From the NCBI GenBank assembly GCA_003142855.1, contig PLNW01000083.1:1-64000 (forward strand): 64,000 bases of DNA, written 5' to 3'. This document shows, piece by piece, positions 26,543 to 34,832 of the stretch. This DNA comes from Myxococcales bacterium (GTDB taxonomy: Bacteria > Myxococcota_A > Polyangia > Fen-1088). A program made the translations under genes and the position numbers. The notes below the pieces were generated by a model. It had not been told where the DNA came from, made no database searches, and was given only the letters and a program-made list of their open reading frames with translations. How positions within the stretch are numbered: the first letter of the stretch is position 1; each line of letters starts with the position of its first letter.

Positions 26543-28417
26543 CTACGGGCCTCCGGCGCTCGGTGCGGCGTCCGCACCTGCATCCACAGGCGGTGGGATC
26601 GAGGTGAGATCCTTGCAGTTTGTGCTTTGGTCGAAACGCGCGGCCGCAATGAAGTCCGCGTCCGCAAGCGCCACCACGCCATTCCACGGCGACTTGACCG
26701 CTCCGTCCACGTAGCGCACGTCCACGCAGGCCACCCGAATGTTCCCGTAGTCGAGCACGCGTCCCAAGGGCGCCTCGTCGAAGTAGAACAGCACGCGATT
26801 CACGCCCTGGCGCGACCCGGTGCCCTTGCCCGTGGTCAGCAGCTTGATGTGCCGCACGTTGAAATCGTAGCAACGCTGTCCCGTCTCCGTGGTGACAGGC
26901 GTGATATCGTAGAGGTAGCGCGTGGGCTGGTAGCCCGGAGGCGGCGCCACGTTGGGATTGGTGTGGGCCTTCAGCTCGTCCAAATTGCGATCGCCGTCGC
27001 CGTCCATGTCGCCGAAGGCATCGTTCGCATCCAGGGGATTCATTCCGGCGCGGAATTCCAGGCCATCGGGGATGCGATCCCCGTCGCTGTCGGGCAATCG
27101 GGGATCAGTTCCAAGAAAGACTTCCTCGCAGTCGCGCAACAGATCACCGTCAGAATCGATCCTACTGGCGCAAGGGGTGAGCGGCTTGTTGGGGTCCAAG
27201 GGATCAAATCCCGAGGCCCGGTTTCGTTCTTCGAACAGGTCGGTGTAGCCGTCGCCGTCACTGTCCGCTGGATCGCTGCACGTCGGGCTCACCCCCACGC
27301 AGGTCAGCCCGGCCTGTTCCTCCTCGTCGGTCAGTCCATCACGATCCGTGTCGGCCTTCAGGGCGCTACCGGTGTCGATGACAGACAGGTTGGTCGCCAG
27401 CAGACCCGCTAGGGCATTCTCATCTATGTACGGCGTGTAGTTGATGCTCAGAAAATCGATCTTCGAAGCCGAATCGAATTCAGTGAAGGTGCCCAGACCT
27501 TCCTGGGCCATCGCGGTCATGAGCGCCACGCCGCCGTCCCGATCCAGTCCAAAGGGCACGGCCAGCGTGTCGGAGGCAGCCTCCGGGTCGTAAAGAAACG
27601 CCGTGTGCAATCGGATCTCGCCCACGTGATAGAAATCCTGCAGTCCCATGATGTCGTCCACCGCACGCAGAATCTGCGGCGTCAGATTGTAGTCGGCACC
27701 CTCGCCCAGGTCAGGATACAAGGTGGCGGGGATCGGCGGATCGAAGGCGGTGCTCCAATCCTCGCGCGGGACCGTACACACCAAGTAGTCGTCCTGGCAG
27801 ACGGTGGCCCGGCAATGCTGGTGGGCTGGACACTGGCCAGTGCCGCATGGGGTGACGCTGGCGCTGCACTGGGGATCGGGCGTGCCGTCGGAGAAGAATA
27901 CGATGATGTACTTGGATCGGGCCCGCTCGGCCGGTGAGCTGGCCACGATGTCCTCGGAGATCATCTCGTAGGCGGCGCCCAGCGCGCCCTGGTAGTCGGT
28001 CAGGCGATCCGCCTGGCTGATGCGCGAATCGATGGCCGCCAGATCGGGCGCGTTGGTGAATCCCCGGGTCAGGTTGTCCACCTCGGAATCGAATGCGATC
28101 ACGCCAAAAAGAACGGCAGGATTGTCTTGGTAGCGAGTCAGCACGGCGTTCACGGCGTCTTTGCGCTTCATGTCGCGGTCGGTCACGCTCATGGAGTCCG
28201 AGGTGTCCACCAGGAACAGTACTTTCACCGGGAACACCGCGTCCGTGTCGGGCGACAGACAGACCTCGCCGGTCAGGTGCAGTTCATCGTCGTAGACCGC
28301 GGCGCCCTGGCCGACAGCCGGTTGCAAGCCCACATCTGTGCACGAAACCAGCATCACCAGCAGTCCGGGGACTGCCGAGAGAAGTGACGTCGCTGCCGGT
28401 GTGGTACCTGGCAACAT
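26543..28417 (-). CDS. VWA-domain lipoprotein with TSP3-like calcium repeats, member 3 (first gene of the operon)
   Basis: A 624-residue lipoprotein. The ATG at 28417 is preferred over a start at 28453 because it gives a normal lipobox (VPGLLVMLVSC). The MIDAS motif DTSDS is intact, in VLFLVDTSDSMSVTD. The VWA domain has Cys pairs (CSASVTPCGTGQCPAHQHC). About five Asp-rich repeats (DTDRDGLTDEEE, DSDGDGYTDLFE, DSDGDRIPDGLE) lead to the shared C-terminal domain (RCYDFNVRHIKL). A minus-strand TATAGA box lies about ten bases upstream of the ATG. Its neighbour 28544-29836 is separated by a strong hairpin, so this is probably the first gene of the operon running to 9409. Confidence 0.84.
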   Translation of the reverse strand: MLPGTTPAATSLLSAVPGLLVMLVSCTDVGLQPAVGQGAAVYDDELHLTGEVCLSPDTDAVFPVKVLFLVDTSDSMSVTDRDMKRKDAVNAVLTRYQDNPAVLFGVIAFDSEVDNLTRGFTNAPDLAAIDSRISQADRLTDYQGALGAAYEMISEDIVASSPAERARSKYIIVFFSDGTPDPQCSASVTPCGTGQCPAHQHCRATVCQDDYLVCTVPREDWSTAFDPPIPATLYPDLGEGADYNLTPQILRAVDDIMGLQDFYHVGEIRLHTAFLYDPEAASDTLAVPFGLDRDGGVALMTAMAQEGLGTFTEFDSASKIDFLSINYTPYIDENALAGLLATNLSVIDTGSALKADTDRDGLTDEEEQAGLTCVGVSPTCSDPADSDGDGYTDLFEERNRASGFDPLDPNKPLTPCASRIDSDGDLLRDCEEVFLGTDPRLPDSDGDRIPDGLEFRAGMNPLDANDAFGDMDGDGDRNLDELKAHTNPNVAPPPGYQPTRYLYDITPVTTETGQRCYDFNVRHIKLLTTGKGTGSRQGVNRVLFYFDEAPLGRVLDYGNIRVACVDVRYVDGAVKSPWNGVVALADADFIAAARFDQSTNCKDLTSIPPPVDAGADAAPSAGGP

Positions 28418-28488
28418 ATGTTTCTCTATAGTGGTCACATCACCGCGGTTCATCAGGGGTTGGCGAGTGACGGGCGATGTCTAGCCCT

Positions 28489-28533
28489 CGTGGCAGAGAA
28501 GACGGAACCCGGGGGAAATCCTTCTCTGCCACG
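28489..28533 (-). terminator. Long perfect inverted repeat between two TSP3 genes
   Basis: Thirteen-base arms (CGTGGCAGAGAAG and its exact complement) flank a 19-base loop. It begins about ten bases past the stop of the MYXO-CTERM gene and before the first gene of the motor operon. There is no T-run, but the stem is strong and is best read as a transcription terminator or processing hairpin that isolates the downstream operon. Confidence 0.6.
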
Positions 28534-28543
28534 TCACGAACGA

Positions 28544-29836
28544 CTAGCGTCGGCGCCGCCAGAGCATCAGCAGGCCCAATCCCACGACAACCAACAGGCT
28601 GGTTGGACGCCGCTCCGAAATCGAGCAGCCACTGCTGCTGCCCGTGTCGATAGGGGATCCCGCCACAGTCAAGGTCAGGGTGGCTTCAGCGTGCCTGACC
28701 GACGGCTCGATGGTGTCAGTCTGCGCCAGATCCGCGCTCGCGGTCAGGACGTACTGGCCCGGATTGTGCGGGATCAACACCGGCCGCTTGTCCCCAATGG
28801 GGGCGCACTCGTAGGCGTCCCCGCAGGTGGCGGTGCCGGTCGGGTTTCCCACGGTGTCATTGGAACCCGAGGGGGCGACCACGTTCCACTGGAAGTTGAC
28901 GTTGACGTTCAGGCGGTTCGCAAAGAGGGACAGGTTGATCGTCTCGCCTGTATTCGCCGTGACCAAAGGAGACGCAACGATCTTGAACACAGTCGTGGGA
29001 TCCAGGCACTGCGCAGGATCCGGGTTCTTCGGGACGACCAAACAGAATCCGTTGGTGTCGCAGGCGTCGCCCATGCCGTCGTGGTCCGAATCCTTCTGAT
29101 CGGGGTTGGGGACAAGCGGGCAATTGTCATTGCCGTTGGCTATGCCATCGCCGTCTGCATCGGCATCGCACAGGTCGCCCAGGCCGTCGCCGTCGGTATC
29201 CTTTTGATCGGGGTTATATGTCAGCAGGCAATTGTCGGTTGCATCCGGGATGCCGTCGCCGTCGGTATCTCCGTTCGAGCAAGTGGTCACGTTGGCCTGG
29301 AGCGGACAGGGATCGTCCTTGTTGGGTATTCCGTCGCCGTCGATGTCGGGGTCACAGGCGTCGCCTATCCCATCCCCATCGGTGTCGGTCTGGGCATGGT
29401 TGGGAATCATCGGGCAATTGTCCTGGGCGTTGGGAATGCCGTCGTTGTCCATGTCGTCGTCACAGGCATCGCCTATTCCATCCCCATCGTTGTCCGCCTG
29501 ATCCTTGTTCGCAACCTGCGGACAGTTGTCGCACACATCCCCCACCCCATCGCCGTCCGAATCAGCCTGATCGCGGTTGGGCCGGAATGGACAATTGTCG
29601 AAATCGTCCACAATGCCGTCACCATCATAGTCGTCCGAGGTGGAGTAGGTGAGGCCGATGTCGGTGTTGTTCACCAAGATCGCCCCGCCGCCGCCGCCGC
29701 CACCGCCGCCGCCGTTGTTCTTGGGAGTGCCACAGAACCCGGTGCCGCACTCACCATCAGTTTGTGCCATCACCGGCAACGCCACCAGCAACACACCAGC
29801 TACGAGATTTACCGAGAAGAACCCCGACTTTGTCAT
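28544..29836 (-). CDS. TSP3-repeat surface protein with MYXO-CTERM sorting tail
   Basis: A 430-residue exported protein. The ATG at 29836 has AAGGAG eight bases upstream and starts a signal peptide (SVNLVAGVLLVALPVMA). A run of ten Gly (about 46-55) leads to eight or so TSP3-like calcium-binding repeats (DYDGDGIVDDFDNCPF, DSDGDGVGDVCDNCPQ, DTDGDGIGDACDPD). A beta-sandwich-like domain follows, then a C-terminal Cys, one hydrophobic helix and RRRR. That ending is the MYXO-CTERM signal, which in myxobacteria is cleaved by myxosortase-type enzymes and directs surface anchoring. A hairpin at 28489-28533 follows the gene. Confidence 0.87.
   Translation of the reverse strand: MTKSGFFSVNLVAGVLLVALPVMAQTDGECGTGFCGTPKNNGGGGGGGGGGAILVNNTDIGLTYSTSDDYDGDGIVDDFDNCPFRPNRDQADSDGDGVGDVCDNCPQVANKDQADNDGDGIGDACDDDMDNDGIPNAQDNCPMIPNHAQTDTDGDGIGDACDPDIDGDGIPNKDDPCPLQANVTTCSNGDTDGDGIPDATDNCLLTYNPDQKDTDGDGLGDLCDADADGDGIANGNDNCPLVPNPDQKDSDHDGMGDACDTNGFCLVVPKNPDPAQCLDPTTVFKIVASPLVTANTGETINLSLFANRLNVNVNFQWNVVAPSGSNDTVGNPTGTATCGDAYECAPIGDKRPVLIPHNPGQYVLTASADLAQTDTIEPSVRHAEATLTLTVAGSPIDTGSSSGCSISERRPTSLLVVVGLGLLMLWRRRR
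29685..29714. repeat. GCC trinucleotide run encoding ten glycines
   Basis: Ten consecutive Gly codons (five plus three GCC units on the plus strand, interrupted by ACC and ended by CCC) lie in the TSP3/MYXO-CTERM gene. Copy-number change here would keep the frame and alter only the linker length. Confidence 0.75.
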
Positions 29837-30069
29837 CGCATGTCTCCTTTGGTGGCCTGTCACATGGCCTCGGCAGTTTGCGAAGCAAACCTAATCTTAA
29901 CATGTCTAGCGGATGAGCGATGGCGAATTCTCCTTTTGTTTTCCATACGTTAACCGACATTGTCGCACTTGGGGGCGCACTTGGGGCATCTGTACGGCGA
30001 ATTACATTTGCAGAGCAGTGAGTAATCTAACTCACTATAGAATAACTCTGATTTCGCGCTGGCGCGGCG

Positions 30070-30543
30070 CTACAAGGACGTCTGCTGCAAGCTGAAACGC
30101 AGGACATAAGAGCAGTAGGCATCGCTCGACAGCTCGACCAAGTGATCGCCAGGCAGTTCGGCGTGGATGGGCATGGGGATGATTCCGTCTTCACCCGCCT
30201 CCTGGAAAATGTCGGCCCCTGCGCTGTCGAATAGTTCTCTCTCGTCGCAACTCGGTTCCGAAACTTGCAGGCGCAGCGAGGTGCCAGGCGCATGGCGATT
30301 GTCGAGATAGATTTCGAAATTCAGATCGGCTTCGGCCATGGTGTGCACGATGAAGCGGCGGGCGCTGGGAAAATCGCCAGTCAGGTAGTGCCCGGTGTCG
30401 AGCACACAGCGGGCCGTGGTTCCGCAAGCCGTGGGAATGCTGTCTTCGCAGACCATGGGATCGCGGCCCATGGTGAAGAACGATTCGTCGCTACAGGCGC
30501 CCAGCCCGAGCAGCACAAACGCCAGGACGATCGGTCTTGTCAC
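30070..30543 (-). CDS. Small lipoprotein of unknown function
   Basis: A 157-residue protein starting at GTG 30543, which overlaps the upstream stop by GTGA. The lipobox is LLGLGACSDE. The mature part has six further Cys (CEDS, CGTTARC, CDER and a late CSYVL), suggesting disulfides in the periplasm or on the surface. There is an immunoglobulin-like alternation of strands (RFIVHTMAEADLNFEIYL), but no family is recognised. It is the last of three co-directional lipoprotein genes that probably form an operon. The 233 bases up to 29836 hold the presumed promoter of the MYXO-CTERM gene and nothing else identified. Confidence 0.65.
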   Translation of the reverse strand: MTRPIVLAFVLLGLGACSDESFFTMGRDPMVCEDSIPTACGTTARCVLDTGHYLTGDFPSARRFIVHTMAEADLNFEIYLDNRHAPGTSLRLQVSEPSCDERELFDSAGADIFQEAGEDGIIPMPIHAELPGDHLVELSSDAYCSYVLRFSLQQTSL

Positions 30544-31004
30544 TGGGCCTGGACCTTATCCTGAAAATTGCCGTTCAGGGTGCGGCCCGGGGCGGGATCC
30601 GACAGGGTGGTGCGGAACCAACCCGTGACGTCGGCGTCGGCGACTGGCTCTTGGTCGAAATGGATCTTGCCAACCTGCAGGGCAAAGTCGGTGGTGGTGG
30701 ATTCCACGCGCTCAATTCCCCCGCGCGGCAGCCCGTTCGCCAGCAGCGAGGTCATGTCGATGTCCATCCCCGCCACGGGCTGGATGTCGCCGATACTCAC
30801 CGTGACCTTTGCGACCTTGGCCAGGACGGTCTGCCCGGACGTGCTCAGGTACTCGACGGAAACCTCATCATCGGACGCCCGGATGACCTGTGTCTGATTG
30901 AAACCCAAGCTGTACACCTGGGACACGCTGCCGTACAGGCGGTTGGGCGGGTCGCCACAACTGGCGAAAAAAAGCAGGGGTGCAAGCAAGAAAGCTGCGC
31001 GCAT
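30540..31004 (-). CDS. Small lipoprotein of unknown function
   Basis: A 154-residue protein with a lipobox (LLAPLLFFASCGD). The mature sequence looks all-beta (GSVSQVYSLGFNQTQVIRA, AKVAKVTVSIGDI, GWFRTTLSDPAPGRTLNGNF) and has no further Cys. No family is recognised. Its ATG shares one base with the stop of the larger upstream lipoprotein gene (TGATG), and its own stop overlaps the next gene by GTGA, so the three are likely co-translated and may form one envelope complex. Confidence 0.65.
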   Translation of the reverse strand: MRAAFLLAPLLFFASCGDPPNRLYGSVSQVYSLGFNQTQVIRASDDEVSVEYLSTSGQTVLAKVAKVTVSIGDIQPVAGMDIDMTSLLANGLPRGGIERVESTTTDFALQVGKIHFDQEPVADADVTGWFRTTLSDPAPGRTLNGNFQDKVQAQ

Positions 31005-32368
31005 CAGGGCTCCTTGGCAATGCGCAGGATCGTCTTGGCGGACCCTGCGACGAGATCGGTGTAGCTCTGCTGGAAGGCGATCGCGGCTTTTCCGCCCACG
31101 AAAGCCAGCGCGGTATATGTACCGTCGCTGACACCGCTTGCGGCGCTGACTTGATGAATGTTCCAGGTCCCGGCGCTCCGACGGGCGAGATACAGACCAT
31201 CCTTGTTCATGTCGCAGCCCGAGCCCACGGCGTAGTCGTTGCAGCGGTAGTAGGCGATGGCAGGATTGCCGCTGTCGTCAAAGGCCAGTGAAGGGTAGAA
31301 GCCCGTGACCCCGTCGCGATCCACGTCAACCGGTGCTGTCCAGGTGCTGCCGTCGCTGGATTCGCTGTAGGTCAAGACCTGGCGGGTATCATCGCAGTAG
31401 GCCAGCGCATACAGACCCTGGCTGCTCACGGCAAAGCCAATCTGTTCGTGGATGCTTCCCACGAAAAGCTGCTGCGACTCCCATCCCTGGTCGGTCTGGC
31501 GGTCCAGCCAGATAGCCGGCTTGCCCATGTTGTAGTGGACGACAGCGGCCTTGCCGGTTGGCGAAAAGCCGAGGCGGAGATACGTGCCACCGCCGCGGGC
31601 CACGTCGACTGTGTAGATGGAGTACTGATCACCGATCGCGAATTCCACATCCGAGCTGTTGAAGTCGGTGTCTGCGAAGCCAAAGTGAAGGTCGCGGAAA
31701 ACCACCGCCAGATGGCCCGAGGATGGATCGAGCGCCGCGGCCGGCCAGTAGCCCGTGGCATCGCCTAGGTTGCACACGTTCTGCACGCAATTGGCCGCCT
31801 GGTCAGCCGGCATGTCGCTCGACTGGGAACCCGCCGCGATGTCGCTCGGTGTGCCCAAGACCCCGCCGCTCACGCTAGCCAGAAGCATGTCCGAGGCCCC
31901 GCAGCGGAACTGTGCCGATGGGCCACCCGTGTAGGCCAGCCACGGCTCGCCGGCTTTGTCAAAAGCCAGACCCACGCCCATCATGGCGGCGTAGGGCAAC
32001 TCAGTGACGATGGTTCCGACAAAACCGCTGGCAGAGGGAAGCACGACGCAGATCTTGAATTCCGGGGCTGTTGTGGCGGCGCGACCTTCGACGGTGCATG
32101 GGGCCTGGTCACTGGTTTGCACAAGGGAGGCAAAGGCCACCTGAGTATCAGCGGCTGCGGCCACGGTCTGATAGCCCGCCTGATCGCCCGCCTGCGGCCC
32201 GCATCCGGAAACATCGAAGAACTGCCAAACTACGGGGCCGGTTGCCGTATCCGCCGCCTGTGCGTCCCGCTTGGAGACACCTGCGTGGGGCTCATCGCCA
32301 CTGCCCCCTGAGCAGGACAGACCAAATGTTCCTACGATCGCCACCGACAAAATGATCGTTGTGCGCAC
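31004..32368 (-). CDS. Lipoprotein with sialidase/beta-propeller-like repeats
   Basis: A 454-residue protein starting at GTG 32368 with a lipobox (VGTFGLSCSGG). Repeats of the type seen in exo-sialidase-like and BNR propellers are visible: GVGLAFDKAGEPWLAYTGG, LRLGFSPTGKAAVVHYN, FYPSLAFDDSGNPAIAYY and TALAFVGGKAAIAFQQ. Catalytic residues of sialidases are not evident, so enzyme activity should not be assumed. It is the first gene of the three-lipoprotein group. The 106-base gap up to xseA shows only a weak inverted repeat. Confidence 0.68.
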   Translation of the reverse strand: MRTTIILSVAIVGTFGLSCSGGSGDEPHAGVSKRDAQAADTATGPVVWQFFDVSGCGPQAGDQAGYQTVAAAADTQVAFASLVQTSDQAPCTVEGRAATTAPEFKICVVLPSASGFVGTIVTELPYAAMMGVGLAFDKAGEPWLAYTGGPSAQFRCGASDMLLASVSGGVLGTPSDIAAGSQSSDMPADQAANCVQNVCNLGDATGYWPAAALDPSSGHLAVVFRDLHFGFADTDFNSSDVEFAIGDQYSIYTVDVARGGGTYLRLGFSPTGKAAVVHYNMGKPAIWLDRQTDQGWESQQLFVGSIHEQIGFAVSSQGLYALAYCDDTRQVLTYSESSDGSTWTAPVDVDRDGVTGFYPSLAFDDSGNPAIAYYRCNDYAVGSGCDMNKDGLYLARRSAGTWNIHQVSAASGVSDGTYTALAFVGGKAAIAFQQSYTDLVAGSAKTILRIAKEP

Positions 32369-32474
32369 GCTCAGTCAGTGTCCACCCACAGCGGTGGCTC
32401 GTCAACCTGGTGGGGCAAGGTGAACAAGGGTACTCATCAGTACGCGTGACCACGGCATCGCAGGTCCGCTCGTG

Positions 32475-34043
32475 CTAGCCGCCCCGTCGAGCGACGATCT
32501 CTTCGATGCGCGTGCGCAGGTCGCCGTCGCGCAGTGTGACTGTCACGTCGTCGCCCTGGTGCAGGCCGGCGCAGCTTCGCAGCACCTGGCCGCCAGGCCC
32601 GCGCGCCAAGCTGTAGCCGCGATCCAGTACCTTGAGCGGCGAAAGCGCGTCGAGCTTGCCGGCCAGCGATTCCAGGGCACGCCGTCGATGCGCGACCAAG
32701 GAGGTTCCTGAGGCGACCAATCGCCGCTCGGCTGCGGCCAAAGCGGCACGCTGATCGGCGATTTGGCGCTGGGGGTGCGAACGGAAAAGGCGCGCCTCGA
32801 GCGCGCGCAAGTCGGTGCGGCGCTGGGCACTGGCGGCGTGCAGGGCGCGAACCGCGCGATCCACGAAGTCGTCCAGATCTTGACGGCGCAGGTCGATGAA
32901 TCGGCGTGGATCGCCGAGGGCGACTCGGGCCCGTTCCAGGCGCAGGCGCAGCGAGCGCGTCTCGGCATGCAGGGCGCGACCCAGTCGTCTCCCGAGAAGG
33001 TGCAGCTCGGCCAGCAGTTCCGCTGCCACCGGAACGGCCAGCTCGGCCGCTGCTGAAGGCGTGGGCGCACGCAGGTCGGCCACGAAGTCCGCGATGGTGA
33101 AGTCGGTCTCGTGGCCCACTGCCGAGATGACCGGGACCGGGCAGGCGGCAATGGCACGCGCCAAGGCTTCGTCGTTGAAGGCCCACAGGTCTTCCAGCGA
33201 GCCACCCCCGCGCGCTACGATGACCACGTCCACATCAGGGATTTTCACGATCTCGGCCAAGGCCGCCGCGATGGCAGCGGCCGCGCCTTCGCCCTGCACG
33301 GGGGTGGGCGCCAGCAGAATGGGAACAGGGAAACGACGGTGAGCCACGCGCACGATGTCGCGAATCACGGCACCCTGGGCCGAGGTCACCACACCCAGCC
33401 GGCGCGGCAGAAAGGGCAGGGGACGCTTGCGTTCCGGATCGAAGAGACCCTCGGCTGCCAGCTTCTGCTTGAGTTGCTCGAAGGCCAGGGCCAGGGCTCC
33501 CGCACCGGCAGGCTCGATCCCGTGGACGGAGAGCTGGAAGCGGCCGCGCGCTTCGTAGATGGTGAGACGGCCCCGACAGCGCGCCTGCTGCCCGTCTTGC
33601 AGGCGAAAGCGCAAGCGAGCCGCCTCGCGTGCGTACATCACGCAGTCGAGTTGCGCCTCCGCGTCCTTCAAGGTGAAGTAGAGATGTCCGTTGGCCGAGC
33701 GCTTGAGGCCGGAGACTTCGCCTTCCACGTGCACATCGGAGAAGCGGGATTCCAGAGTCAGGCGAGCCGCGCGCACCAGATCAGACACAGCGAAGATGCG
33801 CGTCTTCGAGGCTGCGGGCGATTGACCAGGCGGCGCGCCGTGCGCCGGAGCGGCGCCGACACCAACGCTGGGAACTGGCGAGCCCACCTCGGTCGACGCG
33901 GCTGTCGCGGCTTCCGTGAACGGGGCGGCGTGCGATGGCGGCTGCGCTGCCAATCGGCTGTCGAATGAAAGCTGGCTGGAGTCGTCCTCAGCTGCAGGCT
34001 TGGAGGCCGCATCCGGGGGGGCTTTGCCTCGGCGCGGGCTCAC
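32475..34043 (-). CDS. xseA: Exodeoxyribonuclease VII large subunit
   Basis: A 522-residue protein that, with the small subunit XseB, degrades single-stranded DNA. After a variable 80-residue N-terminus comes the OB-fold (VEGEVSGLKRSANGHLYFTL, CVMYAREAARLRF), then the catalytic region (GVVTSAQGAVIRDI, VIVARGGGSLEDLWAFND, PVISAVGHETDF) and a long coiled-coil ending in a beta tail (SLARGPGGQVLRS). The GTG start overlaps the upstream lipoprotein stop by GTGA. The first 80 residues are low-complexity, so initiation could occur later. No xseB is visible nearby in the window. Confidence 0.95.
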   Translation of the reverse strand: MSPRRGKAPPDAASKPAAEDDSSQLSFDSRLAAQPPSHAAPFTEAATAASTEVGSPVPSVGVGAAPAHGAPPGQSPAASKTRIFAVSDLVRAARLTLESRFSDVHVEGEVSGLKRSANGHLYFTLKDAEAQLDCVMYAREAARLRFRLQDGQQARCRGRLTIYEARGRFQLSVHGIEPAGAGALALAFEQLKQKLAAEGLFDPERKRPLPFLPRRLGVVTSAQGAVIRDIVRVAHRRFPVPILLAPTPVQGEGAAAAIAAALAEIVKIPDVDVVIVARGGGSLEDLWAFNDEALARAIAACPVPVISAVGHETDFTIADFVADLRAPTPSAAAELAVPVAAELLAELHLLGRRLGRALHAETRSLRLRLERARVALGDPRRFIDLRRQDLDDFVDRAVRALHAASAQRRTDLRALEARLFRSHPQRQIADQRAALAAAERRLVASGTSLVAHRRRALESLAGKLDALSPLKVLDRGYSLARGPGGQVLRSCAGLHQGDDVTVTLRDGDLRTRIEEIVARRGG

Positions 34044-34648
34044 CGCAATCCCCGCGCCGCCGCACGTTCGTAGTCGGCGGCATTGGTGCGCAAGGCTTCC
34101 AGATCCGCGCTGGCCGCCCGCTTGAGCGTCTCCGCTTCAGCAGCCAGACCGGCGAAGCCCCAGCCGAAATCGGGCTTGCTCATCTTGCGAAAGACGAGCC
34201 GACCGGCAGGCCATACGATTTCGGCCTCGCTGCCCGCGGCGTTGGTCACCGGCGCGCGATCGCCGGCTGCCGCGAGCTGGCTGGCCAAGTTGGACCACCA
34301 TTCGGGAGGCAGCGACTTGGCGAAGAGAGCGGCAGCATTCTCGCTGGTGGCCGCCGGCGCAAAGCGCCGGATCAAGCGCTCGCGTTGCTGTCCCTCGGGA
34401 AGGTTGCTGAGCGTGATGTCGTACGACTCGCGGCCGGCGCGATGGGCGGTCATCCACGACCACTGCGTGTCCAGATCCAGCGTGCCCCAAAGCCGGGCCG
34501 GATCGCGCGCTGCCACGGCCGCTGCCAGTCGCGCCTTGGCTTCGGCCGGGGTCTTGCATCCGCGCTGCCAGCAGGCCGAAGCCAAAAACAAGGGCGATGT
34601 CAGCAGGAGCGCTGCAAAAACAATGCTGAGGGAGGATCGGGGCTTCAC
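34040..34648 (-). CDS. Exported protein or lipoprotein of unknown function
   Basis: A 202-residue protein starting at GTG 34648, with a signal peptide (LSIVFAALLLTSPLFLASAC) and a lipobox-like end. Conserved-looking parts are KTPAEAKARLAAAVAARD (helical) and WGTLDLDTQWSWMTAHR, then IVWPAGRLVFRKM. This resembles small envelope proteins that sit beside housekeeping genes in myxobacteria, with no known role. The GTGA overlap with xseA suggests co-translation without an obvious functional link. It faces the divergent gene at 34833 across a 184-base promoter region. Confidence 0.65.
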   Translation of the reverse strand: MKPRSSLSIVFAALLLTSPLFLASACWQRGCKTPAEAKARLAAAVAARDPARLWGTLDLDTQWSWMTAHRAGRESYDITLSNLPEGQQRERLIRRFAPAATSENAAALFAKSLPPEWWSNLASQLAAAGDRAPVTNAAGSEAEIVWPAGRLVFRKMSKPDFGWGFAGLAAEAETLKRAASADLEALRTNAADYERAAARGLR

Positions 34649-34832
34649 AGGTCGTGACCGCGCATCGAGTTGTTATCGGAGGCGAAGCTAATGCCGGCCG
34701 GGCCTGGGCGCAACCGCTGCCGGCGCAAATAGCAATCGGCGACCTGTGGTCGCCCCATAGTCCGCGATACAGGTGGTGCCTGGGTGAGCGGCTCCCTGAA
34801 CGGATTCGTGCTAGATTGGCGCCCGCTCGACG

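Noticed and set aside
28544-29660. Regularly spaced DNA repeats that could suggest a CRISPR array or minisatellite
   Set aside because: The spacing follows TSP3 protein repeats in frame, with divergent codons and no constant repeat plus unique spacer pattern.
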